The notes beneath the pieces are model-generated. The model worked only from the letters and a program-made list of their open reading frames with translations, made no database searches and was not told the origin of the DNA. Below, in pieces: positions 1-7,976 of a stretch of DNA of 64,000 nt; the first letter of the stretch is position 1; each line of letters starts with the position of its first letter. Origin of the DNA: Parafrankia sp. EUN1f (GTDB taxonomy: Bacteria; Actinomycetota; Actinomycetes; Frankiales; Frankiaceae); the NCBI RefSeq assembly GCF_000177675.1, contig NZ_ADGX01000015.1, positions 1 through 64,000 of the forward strand, written 5' to 3'. The translations under genes were made by a program, and so were the position numbers.

Positions 1-1110
1 CCGCCTCATCCGGCCCTCGGCCGCGCTCTCTCCGGGCGAGACGTGCAGAAGCGAGGTCATGAACTCGGAGAACTCCTGCCCATGCCACGCACGCCGCAGT
101 GAGCGGCTCTGGTAGCCGTCGAGCAGATCGCGACGCCCCGAGCGATACCAGTGGTCCAGTCCCTCGGCGAGCAGGCGGGCGTCCGCGACGGCCATGTTCA
201 GCCCCTTCGCGGCGCTCGGCGGCACGATGTGCGCGGCGTCGCCCAGGAGGAACAGGGTCCGATACTGCATGTGCTCCTCCACGTGGGCGCGCAGCCCGAC
301 CAGCACCCGTTCCGTGATGGTCCCGGTCGGCAGCTTGCCCGTTCCGCCGGTAAGGCGTAGATCCAGCTCGTGCCAGATCTCCTCGTCGCTGCGCAGGTGG
401 ATCGGCTCGTCCGGTGGTACCTGGAGGTAGAGGCGGCTCACATCCGGCGAGCGCATGCTCTGCAGGGCGAAGCCCCGATCGGTCACGGCATAGATCAGTT
501 CCGGGGAGAGCGGCGGGGCCTGGGCGAGGACACCGAGCCAGGCGAAGGGGTAGGCCCACTGGTGTGCGCTACGCCGCTGCGCGGGGATCGCCGCCCGGGA
601 TACCCCGTGATGGCCGTCGCAGCCGGCAAGGAACTCGCAGGAGATCTCGACCGGGGTTCCGCCCAGGGTGCACTGGACGAGGGAGCCGTCGACGCCCACC
701 TGGCAGATCCGCACATCGGTGACACCGAAGTGGATCTCGCCCTGGGACTCCAGCCGGGCTCCGATCAGGTCCTTGACGATCTCCTGCTGGCCATAGACGA
801 CCATCGGGACGCCGGTGAGCTCGGAGAACGCGAGGCGGAAGGCCGCGCCATCATGGCGAAGCTCCATTCCGTCATGCACCATGCCCTGCCGGTCCAGGCG
901 GTGCGCTACACCGGCCGCTCGGAAAGCCTCGACGGTGGACCATTCAAGAAGGCCGGCCCGCACACGCTTCTCAACGTGTTCCCGGCTGCGCCGCTCCAGA
1001 ACCACGGAGGCAATGCCGCACTGTTCAAGAAGGCGAGCAAGAAGCAGCCCGGCAGGACCGGCGCCAATTATGCAGACCTTGACGTTTCGCTTCTCAGGGT
1101 GATCGGGAAT
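1..1110 (-). CDS. PobA-like FAD aromatic hydroxylase (C-terminus beyond left edge)
   Basis: FAD-dependent hydroxylase of the 4-hydroxybenzoate 3-monooxygenase type, which uses NAD(P)H and O2 to hydroxylate ortho to a para-substituent. The protein opens with VKVCIIGAGPAGLLLARLL (dinucleotide fold). Further in it has WAYPFAWLG and PLSPELIY, matching the PobA substrate-site segments, and LLGDAAHIVPPSAAKGLN, the second FAD motif. About 370 residues are present; the family is near 394, so about 25 C-terminal residues lie outside the window. No ATG, GTG or TTG lies close before the fold. An ATT at 1110-1108 sits 6 nt after AGGAG; GTG codons further upstream (about 1254 and 1308) are alternatives. 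It lies downstream of the lyase gene on the same strand, so in this cluster the substrate could be 4-aminobenzoate rather than 4-hydroxybenzoate. The family is sure; substrate and start are not. Confidence 0.85.
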   Translation of the reverse strand, partial: MPDHPEKRNVKVCIIGAGPAGLLLARLLEQCGIASVVLERRSREHVEKRVRAGLLEWSTVEAFRAAGVAHRLDRQGMVHDGMELRHDGAAFRLAFSELTGVPMVVYGQQEIVKDLIGARLESQGEIHFGVTDVRICQVGVDGSLVQCTLGGTPVEISCEFLAGCDGHHGVSRAAIPAQRRSAHQWAYPFAWLGVLAQAPPLSPELIYAVTDRGFALQSMRSPDVSRLYLQVPPDEPIHLRSDEEIWHELDLRLTGGTGKLPTGTITERVLVGLRAHVEEHMQYRTLFLLGDAAHIVPPSAAKGLNMAVADARLLAEGLDHWYRSGRRDLLDGYQSRSLRRAWHGQEFSEFMTSLLHVSPGESAAEGRMRR

Positions 1111-1349
1111 CGGAGTCTCCTGAAACGTGGGCCGTTGGCAGGCCGGTGCCGATCGGCCAGCGCCAGCCGAATGCGAAGGAGAAAAAATGTGCCAGGAATA
1201 GGGCTGGCGAGAGAAAAAGATGGCTGTGGCCTGCAATTTTCCTTGAACTTCCACGCCTGGGTGGTGCTGGGTTGCCGGGCGTAGAGCTGGCAGGGTCCAG
1301 ATTGTCACCTCCTGGTGATGGTCACACTACACCCGCTCTTTCGGGTGGT

Positions 1350-2321
1350 CTATCTTGATGGACCATTCGCGGCACTGCTCATTGGACCATCCGTCGGCCT
1401 TGCATCTCCTTTCCGTGTCGGGTCGCCGCACGGGTCCTGCACCCGGCTCGTTGGCAGGGCCTGTACCAGGCCGGTAAGCCATCGCTGCCATTGCTCGCTT
1501 CTGACGGCGGGACCGGCCTCGAGCGCGGTGCCGACCCAGGAGGTCACTGGCCGGATCCCGTGCAGCGCATTGAGCAGCCACACCTCCCGGCCGGCGAGCT
1601 CCTCGACGCGCCGGCGGCTCGGCCGGATCTCAAGGCCGATCCGGCGGGCTCTTTCGAGGACCAGGCCGATGGTTATCCCCGGCAATGCGCGAAAACGGAG
1701 GTCGGGAACGCAGAGAGCGTCGCCCTCCCACCAGCAGATGCTGCTGGTGGCCGCCTCGACGATCAGGCCGCTCCTGGTGGCCAGCAGAGCCTCGTCCGCC
1801 CCCTGGTCGCCGGCTGCTCGCCGCAGGTCGGCCAGCCGGTCGAGGTCCGGGCCCTTGACCCGCGGCCGGGTGCGCGGATCAGGGACGGGCGCGCCCCATA
1901 CCCGCACCCCGGTGCCGAGCGGCGGTGCCGGGCGGATACGGACCCGCAGCCGGCGGTGTCCTGCCAGGTCCACCAGTTCGATCCGCGGGAACCAACTGCC
2001 CCCGCGAGGGATCTGCGTGATGGCAGCGGTCCAGAAGAAGGCGATGTCCTCGTCCGCCTCGGCGGTGCCCCGACGACTGGCCCGGCAGGCGGCGAGGAAC
2101 CTCTCCCGGTGGCGGTCCAGGGTTCGGGCTCGCCCCTCCGAGACCAGCCAGGAGTCCGCGGCGAGCAGCTTGGTGCCAGCCTCCTCGGTGCCTCGGCGCA
2201 GGCCGGAGGCCGACCACAGGTACAGGCCCTCCGGTGTCGTCGTGGCCGGCCGGCCGGCGCGAGGGTCGGCCTCGGACGCGCCGCGCGTCCACGGTGGGGC
2301 ATGGCCCGGGTCGCTGGTCAC
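1350..2321 (-). CDS. pabC: Class IV PLP enzyme, probable 4-amino-4-deoxychorismate lyase
   Basis: Fold-type IV PLP enzyme (323 aa) that probably cleaves aminodeoxychorismate into p-aminobenzoate and pyruvate. The PLP-binding Lys is most likely K156 in RVKGPDL. It is followed by GADEALLATRSGLIVEAATSSI (about residues 174-195), the usual PLP-phosphate-loop pattern with Glu189, and by LPGITIGLVLE. Length is slightly above the family norm (about 270-300), with a short N-terminal extension and a basic tail. The GTG start follows the TGA stop of the upstream monooxygenase without a gap (TGAGTG), so the two are translationally coupled. The facing operon begins with aminodeoxychorismate synthase, which supports lyase activity over branched-chain aminotransferase activity. 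An alternative is a D-amino-acid or branched-chain aminotransferase. Confidence 0.8.
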   Translation of the reverse strand: MTSDPGHAPPWTRGASEADPRAGRPATTTPEGLYLWSASGLRRGTEEAGTKLLAADSWLVSEGRARTLDRHRERFLAACRASRRGTAEADEDIAFFWTAAITQIPRGGSWFPRIELVDLAGHRRLRVRIRPAPPLGTGVRVWGAPVPDPRTRPRVKGPDLDRLADLRRAAGDQGADEALLATRSGLIVEAATSSICWWEGDALCVPDLRFRALPGITIGLVLERARRIGLEIRPSRRRVEELAGREVWLLNALHGIRPVTSWVGTALEAGPAVRSEQWQRWLTGLVQALPTSRVQDPCGDPTRKGDARPTDGPMSSAANGPSR

Positions 2322-3560
2322 TCAGTACCTGCCTACCGGTGCGGTGTCGGTGGCCAGACGGCGTGGACCGTACACCGCCCGTTCCAGCCACGTGCCACAG
2401 GACGGTATCCATGGCGCCAGTGCCGCGGCGGTCCGCTGCCGGGTCCGCAGGATCGGCCGGGTCGCCTGCAGGTGGACGAGCGCGGTGCCGGCGGCCTGGC
2501 TGTTGCGCAGCGCGGCGGCCCGCCTGGTCGTCGCGAACCGGCGCACCGCCTCGTCTGCCTGGCCGGCCGACCTCGCGGCGAGGGCCAGGACGACGGCCCG
2601 GGCTGCCTCGTCTCCGTCCGCGAAACCGCTGTTCATGCCGCGGGCGCCGAGCGGTGGGAACAGGTGGGCCGCCTCGCCCACGAGCAGGATCCGGCCATGT
2701 GGGTCGACGAACGAGTCGGCCACGACCCGCTGGAACCGGTAGGTCGCCGTCCACAGCACCGACTCGAGATATCTGCCGTCGACCACTTTCGGTAGCCAGC
2801 GCGCGAGCGCCTCCGGCGAGTCGAAGTCCTCGGCCCGGTCGGAACCACGGCACTGCAGGTCGAGCTGGAAGCCGTTCGGGAACGGCACGTGCATCAGATG
2901 CCGGCCATCGGTCCCGGGATGCTCGTAGTGGAAGGTCCGCTCGGGCGGCAACGCATCGGGCCCGGTGTCCGCGATGTCCACCGTGACATGGAAGCCCTCG
3001 GATCTCTCGCCCCGCATACCGACGCCGGCGAGCCGCCGGATCGTGGACCGGGGGCCGTCCGCACCGATGAGATAGCGGGCGGTGAAAGACCGGCCACTCT
3101 CGACCTCGACCGTGACCTCGTCGTCGGCGGCGTCGAGCCGGACCACGGGCGAGCCCCACCGGATGTCGACGCCAGCCCGTGCGCACGCCGCGCGAAGAAA
3201 GCCCTCGGTGTCCACCTGACGAAGGCTGGTGTAGGGGACAGGACGACCGGCCCGAGGCCGCGGGTACTGCTTGGCGTATACCTCCCGGCCCCGGAACAGC
3301 GTGCGCCGCGCGGTCCAGAGGATGCCGTGCTCGCTGAGGTCGGCAGCGAGGCGGGGGTCGGCCAGGCCAAGCAACCGCAGCGATTCACCGTGCACATACA
3401 GCGCGCGGCTGCCCGGCCGGGTGGCGTCCGCCTCCCGAGCTTCGAGCAGGGTCACCGGCGCACCAAACGAACGTAAAGCCAGGGCGGTCGCCAGGCCGAC
3501 CGGCCCAGCACCGACGACGAGCACCGGGTACTGCTCTTTCTTCCGGGCAGGGGTCGTCAT
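2322..3560 (-). CDS. FAD-dependent aromatic monooxygenase
   Basis: Single-component flavoprotein monooxygenase (412 aa) of the phenol hydroxylase/TfdB/polyketide hydroxylase class. Visible motifs are VLVVGAGPVGLATALAL near the N-terminus (FAD ADP moiety), GADGPRSTIRR near residue 170 (DG motif), and LVGEAAHLFPPLGARGMNSGFADG near 290 (second FAD motif, with GE in place of the usual GD). There is no signal peptide, so it is cytosolic. It is the first gene of the left-facing operon and ends on the start of the lyase gene. In context it is likely to hydroxylate an aminobenzoate-derived intermediate. The actual substrate cannot be read from sequence. Confidence 0.85.
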   Translation of the reverse strand: MTTPARKKEQYPVLVVGAGPVGLATALALRSFGAPVTLLEAREADATRPGSRALYVHGESLRLLGLADPRLAADLSEHGILWTARRTLFRGREVYAKQYPRPRAGRPVPYTSLRQVDTEGFLRAACARAGVDIRWGSPVVRLDAADDEVTVEVESGRSFTARYLIGADGPRSTIRRLAGVGMRGERSEGFHVTVDIADTGPDALPPERTFHYEHPGTDGRHLMHVPFPNGFQLDLQCRGSDRAEDFDSPEALARWLPKVVDGRYLESVLWTATYRFQRVVADSFVDPHGRILLVGEAAHLFPPLGARGMNSGFADGDEAARAVVLALAARSAGQADEAVRRFATTRRAAALRNSQAAGTALVHLQATRPILRTRQRTAAALAPWIPSCGTWLERAVYGPRRLATDTAPVGRY

Positions 3561-4166
3561 GATCTTCCTCTCCGCGGAATGTCGCAGCCCGCCCGAAGTC
3601 CTCAGAGCGGCGCCATGACATTACGAGAGCGAGTCCGGAGCATGTCAACCGTCGGGTGAAAGCGGGCGCCACACCTGCCGGTCCGGCAGAAATGGAAGAA
3701 CAGGTGCCCCCAGCAGGGCATCAGCGTTGGTTCGCCGTCCTTGATGACGGGCGGGGTGACCTGTCTCACGTCCCCCGGTGGGTTGGGCCGGCTGCGGGTC
3801 CCGGCGGCGCACATGCACGACATCCGTACGGCCATGGCCGCTGACCTGGTATTTCGGGTGACATTCGCGAACGCTGTTGCATCCAGGGAACCCGGGCTAT
3901 AAGCTTCGCCCGGGTTGCATTTGGGCGAACGCCGTTCCGCGAGATATCCACTCGCCTGCGTTTTCGTCGGCCACGGTAGCTGGCTTCTCCTCGGATCCAA
4001 GGAACGTCTGGGGTGGAAGTCCTGCGTGTGGCATGTCCTTCTTTTCGTGATCCTGGCCCATGTCCGCCGGCTCCCGCCGGGAAATCGTGGGCCAGTCCGG
4101 GCTGCCGGCCGCATGGTCCGCGTGATTCGACGCAGGCCTCTTCACGTCCAGAGCTAGGGGAATCCG
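3561..4166. promoter_or_regulatory. 606-bp divergent control region with inverted and direct repeats
   Basis: This stretch separates the left-facing monooxygenase operon from the right-facing pabAB operon and carries no convincing gene. It is less G/C-biased than its flanks. It contains a perfect 9-bp inverted repeat, AACCCGGGC at 3889-3897 and GCCCGGGTT at 3908-3916 with a 10-bp spacer. Around it are two direct copies of GCGAACGCYGTT at 3867-3878 and 3925-3936, 58 bp apart. The arrangement suits a regulator acting on both promoters. No regulator gene lies within the visible part of the cluster. AGGGG at 4156-4160 serves the GTG start of pabAB. Confidence 0.6.
3889..3916. promoter_or_regulatory. 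Perfect 9-bp inverted repeat, candidate operator
   Basis: AACCCGGGC and GCCCGGGTT are separated by TATAAGCTTC, midway between two divergent operons. The A/T-rich spacer flanked by symmetrical G/C arms looks more like a dimeric protein-binding site than a terminator, since no gene ends nearby. Confidence 0.45.
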
Positions 4167-6350
4167 GTGCGAACCCTGCTGATCGACAACTTCGATTCGT
4201 ACACATATAACCTGTTCCAGCTCGTCGCCGAGGTAAACGGAGTGGAGCCGGCGGTCATCACCAATGACACCTCGCTCGAGGAGCTCGGTCGGCTGGACGT
4301 CTACGACAATGTGATCATCTCGCCCGGTCCGGGGCGTCCGGATGTCGACCGGGATTTCGGGATCTCGGCACAGGTCATCGCGCAGGCCGAGGCGCCCGTG
4401 CTGGGGGTCTGCCTGGGCCACCAGGGCATCGGGGCGCACGAGGGAGCCCGGGTCCAGCCGGCGCCGAAACCAAGGCACGGATTTCTCAGTTCGGTCCGCC
4501 ATGACGGAACGGGGCTCTTCCGGAACATTCAGAGCACCTTTCTCGCGGTGCGTTATCACTCCCTGGCCCTCGCGGACCCGTTGCCCGCGGCCCTGCGCGC
4601 CGTCGCCTGGGCCGAGGACGATGTGATCATGGCTGTCGAGCACCGTACCCGGCCCCTGTGGGGCGTCCAGTTCCACCCGGAGTCGGTCGCGACAGAGCAC
4701 GGAAGACAGCTGTTGGCGAACTTTCGTGCCCTGACAGAGCAGCTCGCACGGCCGGGTCGAAGTGCTGGCGGGCGGGGAGCGGCCCTGCCGGCCGGCAGGG
4801 CCATGGTGCTTCCGCGGCGCCGTGAGGACGACGGGAGGGCACAGCCCGGTCCCGTGCCTGCGCTCCGGACCGGCCGGCTTCATCGGCTGAACGTCCGCAC
4901 GCTGCCGGGTGCGGCCGACGCGCCGGCGGCATTCCGTGAACTGTACGGGGAGTCGCCCGACGCGTTCTGGCTCGACAGCTCCTATCGCCCCGAAGGGCTC
5001 GCCAGATTCTCCTTCCTGGGCGACGCCAGTGGCCCGCTGGGCGAAGTGGTGTCCTACCAGGTAGGTGATCCGCACGTTTCGGTGTGTTCTCGGGGCGAGG
5101 TCAGCCTGGTACCCGGAACAATCTTTGACTATCTCGAGGAGGCGTTGGCCAAGCGGCAGATCGAAGGCCCGGACCTGCCCTTCGATCTGCGGTGCGGATA
5201 TGTCGGCTACTTCGGTTATGAACTCAAGGCGGATCTCGGGGCGACGAACGCTCATCGTTCGGCCGCGCCCGACGCGGCCTGGATGTTCGTCGACCGGATG
5301 ATTGCCATCGACCACGAGGAGAAAACCACCTACCTGCTGGCTCTGGAGGCGGACGGCGCGTCGGACTGGATCGAGTCGACCGCCGCGCGCCTGGCGCTGC
5401 TCAGTGATTCCGAGGAGGTTCGTCCCACTTCGGCGGCCGGGACGTCGAATCCGCCGCCTCTCGACCAGGCGCTGGTCAATGGTTACCTGAGCCGTGACCG
5501 AGCCCGATACCTTGCTGACATCGATCATTGTCAGGCCAAGCTCGTGGCTGGGGAGAGCTACGAGATCTGCCTTACCAACATGGTGCACCTGCCGGCCGTG
5601 GACGACGGGCTGGTGGCTTATCTCGCACTTCGGCGATGGAACCCGGCGCCCTATGGGGCCTATTTCCGGCTCGCCGGGGTCGAGGTCGCCAGCTCCTCAC
5701 CGGAGAGATTTCTGCGTATCGACAGAAATCGCTGGGTGGAAAGCAAGCCGATCAAGGGAACGGCGCCGCGGGGAAAGGACGCCGCGCAGGACATCCAGCT
5801 GTGTCACGAACTGCGGACGAGCCCCAAGACGCGAGCCGAGAACCTGATGATTGTCGACCTCCTGCGCAACGACCTCGGCCGGGTCTGCGAGATCGGCAGC
5901 GTGCACGTGCCGCGCCTCATGGCGACCGAGACCTATGCGACCGTGCATCAGCTGGTATCGACCGTGCGCGGACGGCTGCGAACCGACCGAAGTGTGATCG
6001 ACTGTGTGCGGGCCTGTTTCCCGGGGGGCTCCATGACCGGTGCCCCGAAGCTGCGGACAATGGAGATCATCGACACGCTCGAAACCGACGCCCGTGGTAT
6101 CTACTCAGGGGCGCTGGGCTTTCTTGGCTGCGACGGAACAGCGGACCTCAGCATCGTCATCCGCACCGCGGTTCTGGTGGACGACGTCTGGCACGTCGGC
6201 AGTGGGGGCGCGATCGTCCTGGACTCCGATCCCGGCGAGGAACTGGACGAGATGCTGCTCAAGGCGGCGACGACAGTCCGCGCGGTGGCCAGCCCGGCGA
6301 CCGGCCGGGCCGTCTCCGGGCAGCGCGCGTTCTCCGGAGCCCCGCGATGA
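4167..6350 (+). CDS. pabAB: Fused aminodeoxychorismate synthase (PabA-PabB)
   Basis: Bifunctional enzyme (727 aa) converting chorismate and glutamine to 4-amino-4-deoxychorismate. Residues 1-190 form the glutamine amidotransferase: nucleophile Cys82 in LGVCLGHQG and the His170/Glu172 pair in FHPES. Residues about 240-715 form the chorismate-binding PabB part, with the PIKGT motif at 528-532; Lys530 marks PABA synthases, whereas anthranilate synthases have PIAGT. The start is GTG 10 nt from AGGGG. The stop overlaps the next start in ATGA, so it is coupled to the ligase gene. Fused PabAB enzymes of this type are common in actinomycete secondary metabolism. With the lyase at 1350-2321 it supplies p-aminobenzoate, here probably for a dedicated product rather than folate. 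Confidence 0.93.
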   Translation: MRTLLIDNFDSYTYNLFQLVAEVNGVEPAVITNDTSLEELGRLDVYDNVIISPGPGRPDVDRDFGISAQVIAQAEAPVLGVCLGHQGIGAHEGARVQPAPKPRHGFLSSVRHDGTGLFRNIQSTFLAVRYHSLALADPLPAALRAVAWAEDDVIMAVEHRTRPLWGVQFHPESVATEHGRQLLANFRALTEQLARPGRSAGGRGAALPAGRAMVLPRRREDDGRAQPGPVPALRTGRLHRLNVRTLPGAADAPAAFRELYGESPDAFWLDSSYRPEGLARFSFLGDASGPLGEVVSYQVGDPHVSVCSRGEVSLVPGTIFDYLEEALAKRQIEGPDLPFDLRCGYVGYFGYELKADLGATNAHRSAAPDAAWMFVDRMIAIDHEEKTTYLLALEADGASDWIESTAARLALLSDSEEVRPTSAAGTSNPPPLDQALVNGYLSRDRARYLADIDHCQAKLVAGESYEICLTNMVHLPAVDDGLVAYLALRRWNPAPYGAYFRLAGVEVASSSPERFLRIDRNRWVESKPIKGTAPRGKDAAQDIQLCHELRTSPKTRAENLMIVDLLRNDLGRVCEIGSVHVPRLMATETYATVHQLVSTVRGRLRTDRSVIDCVRACFPGGSMTGAPKLRTMEIIDTLETDARGIYSGALGFLGCDGTADLSIVIRTAVLVDDVWHVGSGGAIVLDSDPGEELDEMLLKAATTVRAVASPATGRAVSGQRAFSGAPR

Positions 6351-7951
6351 ACGGGCGGCCTCCCAGGAACCTGGCCGCGGAGTTGGCGGACCTGGCGCGG
6401 TCTCGGGGCTGGACGGACCGACCGGCCCTCCTGTTCGAGGACCAGGTGGTCACCTACGGGGAGTTACACGACCTGGCAGCGCGAGTCGGTCAGGTGCTGG
6501 TCCGGCATGGCGCCGGGCCCGGCCGCAGGGTGCTGATCGCGCTGTCCGACGGCCCCGCCTGGGTGGCGGCCTTCCTCGGAACCGTGCGGTGCGGAGCGAC
6601 CGCCGTCCCGGTCAACCCGTTGTTGACCGCGGACGACCACGGATTCATGGCCGACGACTGCGCCGCGCGGATCGTCGTCGCGGACGAGGAGATCTGCTCC
6701 CGGTTCACGGCCACCGTGGTGCGCAGTGGTGATCAGCTGCTGGCCGAAGCACACCAGGCCGAGGCCGGGCCGGTCGTGCATACCGACGACCCGCTCTATC
6801 TCACCTACACGTCCGGTACGACGGGATCCCCGAAAGGGGCGATGTTCCGGCAGGGGAACCCCCGCTTCTACCATCAGAACATCGGCCAGGCGCTGCTGCG
6901 CTCCGGGCCGACCGATGTGACGCTGTCCGTGTCGAAGCTCTATTTCGGCTATGGCCTCTGCAACTCCCTGGTCTTCCCGCTGTATTCGGGTGGGTCGGTC
7001 GTGCTCCTGCGAGAACGTCCCGGCCCGGAGGCCGTCGAGGGGCTGGTCAGCCGACACGGGGTGACCCTGCTGTACGCCGTCCCGTCGGCGTTCGCGGGCC
7101 TGGGGCGTTCGGCGGAACCTGCCTCGTTCGGCTCGGTCCGGGCGGCGGTGTCCGCCGGCGAACGGCTGAGCCTCGAACTCGGTGGGCGTACGTCCGACCT
7201 GCTGGGCGCCCCGGTCCTGGAGCAGCTCGGGCAGACGGAGGTGGGGTGCGCCTTCGTGGCGAACGGCGTCGAAGCCAACGTTCCGGGCACGGTCGGGCGT
7301 GCGGTGCCCGGCTTCACGGTTCAGGTGCGTGATCCCGAGGGCCGGCCGTGCCCCGACGGAACCGTGGGTGAGCTGTGGGTCACCGGGCCGACCCTCATGA
7401 TCGGCTACCTCAACCGGCCGGAACAGACCGCGACGGCCCTGCGCGGAGGCTGGCTCGCGACCAACGACCGCGGGATGCGTAACCCGGACGGCACCTTCGT
7501 TCATCTCGGGCGGCTTGACGATCTCGAGATGGTCGGCGGGATCACGGTGTCACCTCTGGAGATCGAGGGGGTTCTCGGCGCACATCCGCTTGTTTCCGAG
7601 GTCGCCGTGGCCGCGGTTCCCGACGAGACCGGCGCGACCCGGCTGCGGGCCTATGTGGTGCCGCGCCGGCCGGACGAGTCCGGCAGCCGGCTCGAACAGG
7701 ATCTGGTGGGTTTTGCGCGTGAACGCCTCGCGCCGTTCAAGGTTCCCCGGACCGTCCATCTCGTGCCCGCCCTCCCACGCACCGCCTCGGGAAAGCTCCG
7801 CCGTTTCCAGCTGCGCAGTGGCCTCTTCGCCGCCGAGAACCCGCCCGCCAGCCCGGGCTCCAGCCCGTCCGGCCGGCCAGGAGTCCCGCATCCCACCGCG
7901 ACGCCCGCCTCGACAACGTGGCTCGGTCCAGATCCGGCCGGCCTCAGCTGA
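6347..7951 (+). CDS. Benzoate-CoA ligase family adenylating enzyme
   Basis: ANL-superfamily acid ligase (534 aa) that activates an aryl acid as acyl-AMP and then probably as a CoA thioester. Visible are LTYTSGTTGSPKGAM (P-loop), SKLYFGYGLCNSL (characteristic of benzoate-CoA ligases), LGQTEVGCAF in the A5 position, the A8 hinge region FVHLGRLDDLEMVGG, and the C-terminal PRTASGKLRRF with the catalytic Lys. The ATG overlaps the pabAB stop by 4 bp. The C-terminal 35 residues are rich in Pro, Ser and Thr and look disordered. Position directly behind PABA synthase suggests p-aminobenzoate or its hydroxylated form as substrate; this is inference. Confidence 0.85.
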   Translation: MNGRPPRNLAAELADLARSRGWTDRPALLFEDQVVTYGELHDLAARVGQVLVRHGAGPGRRVLIALSDGPAWVAAFLGTVRCGATAVPVNPLLTADDHGFMADDCAARIVVADEEICSRFTATVVRSGDQLLAEAHQAEAGPVVHTDDPLYLTYTSGTTGSPKGAMFRQGNPRFYHQNIGQALLRSGPTDVTLSVSKLYFGYGLCNSLVFPLYSGGSVVLLRERPGPEAVEGLVSRHGVTLLYAVPSAFAGLGRSAEPASFGSVRAAVSAGERLSLELGGRTSDLLGAPVLEQLGQTEVGCAFVANGVEANVPGTVGRAVPGFTVQVRDPEGRPCPDGTVGELWVTGPTLMIGYLNRPEQTATALRGGWLATNDRGMRNPDGTFVHLGRLDDLEMVGGITVSPLEIEGVLGAHPLVSEVAVAAVPDETGATRLRAYVVPRRPDESGSRLEQDLVGFARERLAPFKVPRTVHLVPALPRTASGKLRRFQLRSGLFAAENPPASPGSSPSGRPGVPHPTATPASTTWLGPDPAGLS

Positions 7952-7976
7952 GCGATCTTCAGGAGATGAACGCAAC

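Noticed and set aside
3602-4114. Open frame of 170 codons on the minus strand between the divergent PABA operons
   Set aside because: Its composition is irregular, it has no recognisable motif, and it covers the inverted and direct repeats typical of a control region.
3897-5588. Open frame of 563 codons antisense to pabAB
   Set aside because: It is antisense to a gene with clear catalytic motifs; long antisense frames are expected at this G/C content.
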